Source of the DNA: an uncultured Bacilli bacterium | GTDB taxonomy: Bacteria; Bacillota_I; Bacilli_A; ML615J-28; CAG-698 | Direction: 5' to 3' | Length of the DNA: 5,457 bases | NCBI GenBank assembly: GCA_947627395.1 | Contig: CANQVW010000104.1 | Coordinates: forward strand, 1 to 5,457 | Shown: in pieces, positions 1-4,531 of the stretch | Layout of the letters: each line of letters begins with the position of its first letter | How positions within the stretch are numbered: position 1 is the stretch's first letter | The notes under the pieces: generated by a model | Told to the model about the DNA's origin: nothing | Databases searched by the model: none | The model's input: the letters and a program-made list of their open reading frames with translations, nothing else | Program-made: the position numbers and the translations under genes

Positions 1-508
1 TACTGAATCTATCTAAGTTATCATAAGTATATGTATAACTAAAATCTTCATATCCAACGGGTTCTGTTTCTTCATTCTTATAATACATTGTACTACCAAC
101 TTTTAAACTTAGCACATTTTCATTCGTTGTTTTAAATGTAATTATTTCATCATCTGTTTTAATTTTATACTTCATGGAATTATCAGAGTAAGTTGTTAAT
201 TCTAAGATTTTTTCACATGCAGCTGTTATAAAACCACCTTCACCAAAGTATACATCTTCACCTACATAAACTTCTGGTGCTTTATTTTCTGTTTTAAAAA
301 ATTTTCTAACTGCACCACTATCAATTCTTGATACTTTAGGTAATGTATCTTTTGTATAAAAGTAGCATAGTGCTGAAAAATTGGCACTATTAATTGTATA
401 TAATAGTTGGTTTTTACTATTGTATGAAAACTGCATAACATTTTTTGCACTTGTTTTATTCTGTTTTTTGATTACTTGTAGTTTTTGTTCTTCATCATAA
501 GCAAAATA
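1..508 (-). pseudogene. 5'-truncated YD/RHS-repeat-like protein fragment, runs off left edge
   Basis: One minus-strand frame is open from a TAA at 590-592 to the window edge. It becomes protein-like from about 508 (FAYDEEQKLQVIKKQ) and stays so for about 168 codons. Near the edge it reads YTYTYDNLDRFS, which matches the YD/RHS repeat pattern (YxYDxxGR). An earlier stretch, MQFSYNSKNQLLYTI, has the same Tyr-Asn/beta-strand character. YD-repeat proteins are large shell-forming surface or secreted proteins, often carrying toxic C-termini. No start codon with a ribosome binding site and no signal peptide is present. The first in-frame ATG (434-436) has no Shine-Dalgarno sequence and would discard clearly coding sequence. 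The codons before 508 overlap an opposite-strand coding tail and look non-coding. I read this as a gene that has lost its 5' end. The 3' part lies outside the window, so it may still be long. The YD assignment rests on short motifs and is moderately sure. Confidence 0.5.
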
Positions 509-510
509 AA

Positions 511-585
511 ATGACCATAAAAAGTAAGAATAGAGATAAAAAGAGTGATGTAAAAGACTTATTAAATGGATTAAAACTTGAATAA
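511..585 (+). pseudogene. 3' tail of an unrecognised plus-strand gene (about 24 codons)
   Basis: The plus frame from the ATG at 511 to the TAA at 583-585 encodes a Lys/Asp-rich peptide ending KSDVKDLLNGLKLE. Its composition looks like the hydrophilic C-terminus of a real protein. It is followed 29 bp later by a hairpin with a T-tract, the normal layout of a gene end. The ATG has no Shine-Dalgarno sequence, and sequence further left in this frame is antisense to the minus-strand YD-like fragment. The piece is therefore better explained as the surviving end of a gene whose 5' part was lost than as an intact small gene. I do not recognise the family; a transposase or phage-gene tail is possible but unsupported. 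Confidence 0.35.
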
Positions 586-614
586 AGTATTAAAAAGTGA
601 TGAATATAAAAAAT

Positions 615-673
615 AAAGATATACTAAATAGTAAAACAATTGTTTTTACTTTAATAGTATATCTTTTTATTTT
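615..673. terminator. Two-stage bidirectional hairpin terminator
   Basis: Perfect 12-bp outer arms (615-626 AAAGATATACTA and 655-666) enclose a second 7-bp stem (630-636 with 644-650, loop 637-643). The plus strand continues into TTATTTTAT and the minus strand into TTATTTTTTATAT, so it could stop transcription from both sides. It lies just after the plus-strand coding tail that ends at 585, and just after the stop (667-669) of the decayed lipoprotein-like piece arriving from the right. Confidence 0.65.
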
Positions 674-771
674 ATATCCAATTTGTTGTATCTTAGATGC
701 TTACCAGTATATTCTTTATAACATCCTGTTAAACTTATTAAAACAAAAAACTAAGTAAAAATAGAGTTAAC
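667..771 (-). pseudogene. Decayed small lipoprotein-like fragment
   Basis: The minus frame reads KVNSIFT, then a TAG (751-753), then FFVLISLTGC followed by YKEYTGKHLRYNKLDIK and a TAA at 667-669. A hydrophobic run ending in LTGC is a good lipobox for lipoprotein signal peptidase and Lgt, with the modified Cys at 721-723. Upstream, where ATG-Lys-Lys would be expected, the frame reads TAA AAA AAA (772-780). The piece thus lacks a start codon, has an in-frame stop inside the hydrophobic core, and leaves only 17 residues after the Cys. I interpret it as the remnant of a lipoprotein gene with start loss, a nonsense change and probably an internal deletion. A chance hydrophobic frame in AT-rich DNA is the main alternative. 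Confidence 0.3.
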
Positions 772-794
772 TTTTTTTTATATTTTCTTGTATA

Positions 795-820
795 ATATAA
801 ACGTATAATATAGTTTATAT
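795..820. repeat. Small AT-rich inverted repeat
   Basis: Arms ATATAAAC (795-802) and GTTTATAT (813-820) are perfect 8-bp inverted copies around a 10-nt spacer. No strong T-tract follows on either strand, so this is more likely a protein-binding palindrome or chance in AT-rich DNA than a terminator. It sits in the degenerate region with no intact gene nearby. Confidence 0.3.
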
Positions 821-1125
821 GCTTATATTAGGCTCTCCTTTCATAATTACTACAACTTTTTTAAATCTTATTTTTTAATAATTGTATTCAAACGTTATTT
901 TTTCATTATTAACAAAAGAACTTTCTAGTAAATTTCTTGAATTATATTATCATTATTCATTTTTTTCAATTTGCCACCATTGAGCGCTAATGATTTAATA
1001 ATATTATTTTGATTATTTTTGACTTATTCAAGCATTCCAGAATGAATTCCATAGCTATAAAATGATGTGATTTTATTTAATTTTGTTTCTTTAATACGTC
1101 TATCGTTATTATCATATTTATATAA
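818..1125 (-). pseudogene. Frameshifted YD/RHS-repeat gene remnant
   Basis: Three consecutive protein-like stretches are separated by disruptions. (1) 1024-1125 reads YKYDNNDRRIKETKLN, then FYSYGIHSGMLE, then TAA; this has the spacing of an RHS/YD repeat (YxYDxxGRR..KT...YY.YD). (2) The same frame continues after that stop through KSLALNGGKLKKMNNDN to a TAG at 925-927. (3) One frame over, 875-940 reads NLLESSFVNNEKITFEYNY and then TAA, and continues beyond that stop as KIRFKKVVVIMKGEPN (to about 818). EYNY..IRFKK again resembles the repeat form YN..GIR..K. At least two in-frame stops and one frameshift show that it is not a functional gene. Its upstream end abuts the terminator of the TIR-like gene, so the 5' part is gone. 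Remnants of this kind are common as displaced C-terminal cassettes of polymorphic toxins, but no toxin domain is recognisable. Confidence 0.5.
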
Positions 1126-1152
1126 AAAAGTGAAATTCATGATTTCACTTTT
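1122..1152 (-). terminator. Rho-independent terminator of the TIR-like gene
   Basis: Perfect 11-bp arms (1126-1136 and 1142-1152; core AAGTGAAAT/ATTTCACTT) flank a 5-nt loop. On the minus strand they are followed by a T-rich run (TTTTTTATAT, partly within the arm). The hairpin begins 12 bp after the TAA of the TIR-like gene, the expected position for its terminator. Confidence 0.8.
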
Positions 1153-1164
1153 CTTAAAACTATT

Positions 1165-1695
1165 TTATTCTTCAATAGTACTTTCTTCTTGTAAAATTTC
1201 CTCATAGACAGAATTTGCATACTTATAGGTTTTCTTTAAATCTTTTTCATTTTTACGATGCTCTTGATCACTTTTTGGCCAATTTAAGACAGCAAGTTCA
1301 AAAACTTTCTCATGAAATGGAATATGAATGGATAAATTGGATTTTAAAACTGTTGGGCACACATCATAATCAACAGATCGGATACGATTTGGATTAACTG
1401 CAATAATAGGTTTTCCCTGTTTAATAGCATATTCAATTTGCCATTTAACAAATCTTCTCATACTTTTAACTGTTTTGCTTAATAAAATAACGACGATATC
1501 TGCATCATCCATATTTTTTTGAATTTTTTCTTTTAAAACATCATCAGGTGTTTTATCTAGTTCTTTTAAGAACATAGCTCCATGATAAAATTGGTATCCT
1601 GTTGTATCGCCTTGCTTAAATTGTGCAAACTTTTTATATTCGCTCATATCTTTTGCAGCATCAAATGCTACATAAATTTTCCCAGAAAATGCCAT
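1165..1695 (-). CDS. TIR-like domain protein, ThsB/MTH538 type (orphan Thoeris-like)
   Basis: A 176-aa cytosolic protein with no signal peptide or membrane segment. The first 100 residues form a flavodoxin-like TIR fold of the ThsB/MTH538 (DUF1863) type: beta-strand KIYVAFDAAKD (6-16), a Lys-rich helix ending at DDAD (63-66), core strand IVVILLSKT (67-75), then RRFVKWQIEYAIKQGKPIIAVN (80-101; central helix and next strand). Family members sense phage and make NAD-derived signals that activate ThsA, or act as NADases. Residues 140-176 are a charged helical tail. Recalled B. cereus ThsB has RYEI at its catalytic Glu (E85), and many relatives have WEIEYA; here the aligned residue is Gln (Q86, codon CAA at 1438-1440), with Glu at 88. 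The ATG at 1693 is preferred because AGGAG lies 8 nt upstream; a GTG at 1699 is too close. It has its own promoter and terminator, and no ThsA-like gene is in the window. The family call is fairly sure; function is open. Confidence 0.72.
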   Translation of the reverse strand: MAFSGKIYVAFDAAKDMSEYKKFAQFKQGDTTGYQFYHGAMFLKELDKTPDDVLKEKIQKNMDDADIVVILLSKTVKSMRRFVKWQIEYAIKQGKPIIAVNPNRIRSVDYDVCPTVLKSNLSIHIPFHEKVFELAVLNWPKSDQEHRKNEKDLKKTYKYANSVYEEILQEESTIEE

Positions 1696-1703
1696 AATCA
1701 CAA

Positions 1704-1710
1704 CTCCTCC
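1704..1710 (-). promoter_or_regulatory. Ribosome binding site deciding the TIR-gene start
   Basis: GGAGGAG on the minus strand ends 8 nt before the ATG at 1693-1695. The in-frame GTG at 1699-1701 lies only 2 nt from its end, which favours the ATG and the 176-residue protein. Confidence 0.75.
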
Positions 1711-1724
1711 ATTTTCTTAGTTAT

Positions 1725-1752
1725 AGTATATCATTTTTTTCTTAAAAATCAA
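1725..1752 (-). promoter_or_regulatory. Sigma-A-like promoter of the TIR-like gene
   Basis: On the minus strand, TTGATT (1747-1752) is separated by 16 bp from TATACT (1725-1730), followed by the ribosome binding site and ATG. A second overlapping TTGATT lies at 1751-1756. This fits a housekeeping promoter placed between the acyltransferase stop (1763) and the TIR gene, so the TIR gene can be expressed apart from the operon. No operator is evident. Confidence 0.5.
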
Positions 1753-1762
1753 TCAAGATGCT

Positions 1763-2554
1763 TCAAGATTGTGATGGAACTTTATCGACATCTTTATTTG
1801 ATAATCTTTGTTTCCTTTTTGAATTTATATAGGGCACAACTTTATGCTCTGGTAACGATCTTCCTATTTTTGTGATTTCATCTTCTAAATATGTACATAT
1901 TTCTTCTCTAATTTCATCAAAGTTTTGATGGGTATCTCCACTATAAGCAATAGGTTTACCAATATAAATCTTTCTAAACTCTGGGCAAACATACATAGGA
2001 TAAAATAAAACAGGTTCATGATACTTTTTATAGTATAATCTTGCCGTATCAATAAAATGTTTTTGAAAGCAATTAACAATATTATTCTTTTCTTCTCTAT
2101 ATTCAGGGAAAATAACAATATCTTCTTTTTGATGCATCTTTTCTAAAGTCATTTGAAATGTTCTTCTTAATCGTGCATCCTTATATACCGGTATGGTATT
2201 GACATTCTTAAAAATAGGCGGTGCAATCCATTTAAAAAGAGTATGAGCAATAATATAATAAAACCATTTTGTCCATTTACTTTTGTTTCGCCAAAAATCT
2301 TCCATGGCATAATCTGCTGCTTCTTTTCTATTGCATACTTCCCCAATAGTCCATATATATCGATGATTAACATCTCTAAAATACATAGCCGTGGAAAGAG
2401 GTCCATGAGCTTGACTGTGATTACCAACAAAAATACTTCCATTCACAATTTCTTCTTCTGTTTCAATGGTAAATTCTTTATAAAAAATGTTTAAAAGATG
2501 ATAAACAAATCGAATATAGCATGGTTTGTCATAGAATTTTTTTTGTTTTTTCAT
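1763..2554 (-). CDS. PlsC-like lysophospholipid acyltransferase family protein
   Basis: A 263-aa protein resembling 1-acyl-glycerol-3-phosphate acyltransferases (PlsC/LPLAT), which move an acyl chain onto a lysophospholipid at the inner membrane face. Visible blocks: motif I at VGNHSQAHGPL (43-53), a substrate-site segment IPVYKDARLR (121-130), motif III IFPEY (148-152) and a YIGKPI motif (197-202). Standard PlsC motif I is H-x4-D; here the His is H46, but the Asp position is Gly51, and motif III has Tyr where Gly is usual (FPEG). I recall the same NHSQ-x-x-GP form in related Clostridia/Erysipelotrichia proteins, so it is probably a subfamily trait rather than damage. There is no clear transmembrane helix; an aromatic stretch (97-116) may bind the membrane. 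The ATG overlaps the transporter TGA in an ATGA, so translation is probably coupled. The tail from about 240 is basic and polar. Substrate unknown; it could be a diverged acyltransferase with another acceptor. Confidence 0.7.
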   Translation of the reverse strand: MKKQKKFYDKPCYIRFVYHLLNIFYKEFTIETEEEIVNGSIFVGNHSQAHGPLSTAMYFRDVNHRYIWTIGEVCNRKEAADYAMEDFWRNKSKWTKWFYYIIAHTLFKWIAPPIFKNVNTIPVYKDARLRRTFQMTLEKMHQKEDIVIFPEYREEKNNIVNCFQKHFIDTARLYYKKYHEPVLFYPMYVCPEFRKIYIGKPIAYSGDTHQNFDEIREEICTYLEDEITKIGRSLPEHKVVPYINSKRKQRLSNKDVDKVPSQS

Positions 2555-3981
2555 TTTACTTCTTCTATAGATCTTGTTCCTTGTTTTTTTCTTTCTTTTA
2601 ATTCTTCTTGAATTTGATTAAATCTTTCTCTTGGAATTTTACCTCGAATTGCAAAGATGCTAGAAATTAAGAATAGGATTCCAGGAATTAAACCAAGAAC
2701 AATACGAATGGCTAATAAGGCAGAGTTTGGCTGCTCGTAACCTTCAAATCCTTCTAATTCAGGATTTTCTTTATACCCAAACAAACCTAAAATAACGGAA
2801 ACTAAACTAATCGAAAGTCCATTTGCTAATTTATAAATAAATTGAACAATACCAAAGTAAGCTCCTTCTCTTCTAACATGATTTTTGTACTCATCGATTT
2901 CAATAACATCTGGTAAAGTTGCATAGGGAATAATTTGAATTGCACTCATTCCAATGCCAACCAAAACAACAGTGATCGCTAATCCAATATATGTTGGAAG
3001 GGCAGAGTTTTCTTTTGCTTTTGGTACAAATAAAACACTTAATAAAACAATAGCCATATAGATACTTGCATATAAATAGACTTTATGCTTTTCATATTTT
3101 TCACTCAATTTAACCCAAAGTGTAGAAGAAATCATGGCAGTCAGCAACGGAATCGCAATAAATATCATGGAGATGGTTCCCCCTCCTAATGCCAAGGAAT
3201 CACTGACATAAAACATGAATATGGCCATGATAATATCAAATCCAACCATACTTAATAAATAATATAATAAATTTAGGCGAAATTCTTTGATCTTAAAAAA
3301 TTGTTTTAATGTTGAAAAGAAACTATATTGATTTTGATTTTCTGATTCAACTCTTTCGTGAACATTCAAAGTAGAAATAATCATCGTTAAAAAGGCAACA
3401 ATTCCAAAAATAACACCCGCAACAGCATAAGCTGTTTTTTCTGTCCCATCAATGGCATATAAAATGCTATTTTCTCCCTCCGCAAGTAAACTAAAGACTG
3501 CAGCTCCTAACAAAATACCAACATTAGCCATAATGATTCGAATCGCATTTAATGAAGTTCTTTCATCGTAGTTATTAGTCATATTGGCATTTAAAGAATT
3601 ATAAGGGATATAAACAACCGTAAACGCTGTATTATAAAGCATATAAATGAAAGTAAAGTAAATGCATCGAACAACATAGGACATATGAAATGGACAAACC
3701 CAAAGTAACATGAAAGATAGTCCATAAGGAATAGCTCCAAACAACATGTAAATTCTTCTTTTACCAAATTTACTTTTGGTTTTGTCAGAAATTCTTCCCA
3801 TTAAATAATCTGTGATAGCATCCCAAACTTTACCAATCATAAAAATAATAGGGACTAAAAAAGTACTAATTCCCGCAATCTTAACTAAATAATACAATAA
3901 ATAAAAGGAAACTGCGGAAAACAAAATATTTGCGGAAAGATCTCCCATACCATAAAAAAACTTTTCTTTTTTAGATATCAT
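2551..3981 (-). CDS. GPH family sugar:cation symporter (MelB-like, MFS)
   Basis: A 476-aa integral membrane protein, the usual size for glycoside-pentoside-hexuronide:cation symporters with 12 transmembrane helices. The N-terminus shows the family pattern: a short charged start, GMGDLSANILF (11-21), then KVWDAITDYLMGRISDKTKS (51-70) and FGKRRIYMLFGAIP (72-85). D54 and D58 occupy the places of the two cation-site Asp residues of MelB (D55/D59); D14 corresponds roughly to the sugar-site Asp in helix I. A polar loop near 207-235 separates the two six-helix halves, and the C-terminus (about 450-476) is a charged cytoplasmic tail. It should import a glycoside or sugar acid with Na+ or H+, but the substrate cannot be read from sequence, and no glycosidase or sugar kinase is adjacent. 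The start is supported by AGGAGT 7 nt upstream. It overlaps the kinase gene by 11 nt and the acyltransferase by 4 nt, so it lies mid-operon. Confidence 0.88.
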   Translation of the reverse strand: MISKKEKFFYGMGDLSANILFSAVSFYLLYYLVKIAGISTFLVPIIFMIGKVWDAITDYLMGRISDKTKSKFGKRRIYMLFGAIPYGLSFMLLWVCPFHMSYVVRCIYFTFIYMLYNTAFTVVYIPYNSLNANMTNNYDERTSLNAIRIIMANVGILLGAAVFSLLAEGENSILYAIDGTEKTAYAVAGVIFGIVAFLTMIISTLNVHERVESENQNQYSFFSTLKQFFKIKEFRLNLLYYLLSMVGFDIIMAIFMFYVSDSLALGGGTISMIFIAIPLLTAMISSTLWVKLSEKYEKHKVYLYASIYMAIVLLSVLFVPKAKENSALPTYIGLAITVVLVGIGMSAIQIIPYATLPDVIEIDEYKNHVRREGAYFGIVQFIYKLANGLSISLVSVILGLFGYKENPELEGFEGYEQPNSALLAIRIVLGLIPGILFLISSIFAIRGKIPRERFNQIQEELKERKKQGTRSIEEVK

Positions 3982-4510
3982 GAATTTTACTCCTATATAA
4001 TGTATAAACTTGCTTTGCTACATCTTCTAATGATTCTTCATTATTTTGAACAATAAAATCAATATGTTTCATTTTTGAAGGATGAAAAGAAATTCGATCA
4101 CCATATATACGTTTATTGATATCTTCTTCTTTATCCTTTCTATCTTTCATTCGTTTTTTTCTGATTTCTTCTTTTGTTTCAATGAGAAAAAAAACAGCCT
4201 TTTCTTTTAAATATTCATAATAAACATTTGCTCCTACTGGGTCAACAACTAAAACCTTTTTCCCTTGAACATCTTCATATGCTGTTCCATAATGATAATC
4301 ATGATAAGACATGGTTTCTAAAAAGTCATGATGTTCTTTTTTTCTTAAAAACTCTTCTTGAGAAATAAAATGATAATCTACATCTTGCTTTTCATGAATT
4401 CGCATAGGACGAGTTGTATATGTAATGACTTTTTCAAAACCATATTTTCGAACAAGAAAAAGAGCAATTTCCGTTTTTCCACTTGCACTAGCACCTGTTA
4501 GTATAATCAT
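3971..4510 (-). CDS. Guanylate kinase family nucleotide kinase
   Basis: A 179-aa soluble kinase, slightly shorter than typical Gmk (about 190-210). Domains in order: P-loop GASASGKT (6-13); GMP-binding region TYTTRPMRIHEKQDVDYHF (30-48) with R34, R37 and Y46; FLETMSYHDYHYGT (63-76) with E65, Y74 and T76; VVDPVGA (88-94) with D90; and a lid rich in Arg/Lys (119-140, including R120, R123, R134). These match the ATP- and GMP-contact residues known for guanylate kinases, so GMP/dGMP + ATP to GDP/dGDP is the likely reaction. The strand usually ending DxxGA is here DPVGA, so this may be a diverged paralogue next to a housekeeping gmk elsewhere. The PRPP-forming kinase PhnN is related but lacks the TTRPxR...YGT pattern seen here. 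The start is fixed by AAGGA 8 nt upstream of the ATG. It lies 21 bp after the NAPRTase stop and overlaps the transporter start. Confidence 0.78.
   Translation of the reverse strand: MIILTGASASGKTEIALFLVRKYGFEKVITYTTRPMRIHEKQDVDYHFISQEEFLRKKEHHDFLETMSYHDYHYGTAYEDVQGKKVLVVDPVGANVYYEYLKEKAVFFLIETKEEIRKKRMKDRKDKEEDINKRIYGDRISFHPSKMKHIDFIVQNNEESLEDVAKQVYTLYRSKIHDI
3989..3994 (-). promoter_or_regulatory. Ribosome binding site of the transporter, inside the kinase gene
   Basis: AGGAGT on the minus strand, 7 nt before the ATG at 3979-3981, lies within the last codons of the kinase gene. It supports this start and the 11-nt gene overlap. Confidence 0.65.
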
Positions 4511-4517
4511 TGAGATG

Positions 4518-4524
4518 TTCCTTT
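4518..4524 (-). promoter_or_regulatory. Ribosome binding site of the kinase gene
   Basis: AAAGGAA on the minus strand fills the short gap between the NAPRTase stop (4532-4534) and the kinase ATG (4508-4510). AAGGA is 8 nt from the start. No room remains for a separate promoter or terminator, so the two genes are co-transcribed. Confidence 0.6.
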
Positions 4525-4531
4525 CTTGTTT

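Larger units (their letters stand above)
586..1125. other. 540-bp region with no intact gene
   Basis: This gap between the plus-strand coding tail and the TIR-gene terminator contains only debris and structures: the two-stage hairpin, the lipoprotein-like fragment, an AT-rich palindrome and the frameshifted YD-repeat remnant. An AAAGGAG motif (minus strand, 835-841) looks like a ribosome binding site, but no ATG, GTG or TTG follows at a usable distance. I see no RNA gene, transposase, direct-repeat target site or CRISPR unit here. Confidence 0.6.

Noticed and set aside
262..450. Minus-strand 62-codon frame
   Set aside because: It is the +1 shadow of the longer open frame that continues to the window edge with YD-repeat-like content.
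835..844. Shine-Dalgarno-like AAAGGAG on the minus strand
   Set aside because: No usable start codon follows at a workable distance; it overlaps degenerate coding sequence.
1215..1397. Plus-strand 60-codon frame opposite the TIR gene
   Set aside because: Antisense shadow of a clear coding gene, with no ribosome binding site and no protein-like motif.
1699..1701. GTG start for the TIR-like gene
   Set aside because: Only 2 nt from the end of GGAGGAG, whereas the ATG at 1693-1695 has ideal spacing.
1725..1770. Possible terminator after the acyltransferase (CAATC...GATTG followed by TTTTT on the minus strand)
   Set aside because: Only a 5-bp stem with poorly paired interior; it also overlaps the proposed -35 box, so it is too weak to call.
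1582..1875. Plus-strand 97-codon frame across the TIR promoter
   Set aside because: Overlaps two well-supported minus-strand genes; its Phe/Leu/Ile richness is explained by antisense AT-rich DNA.
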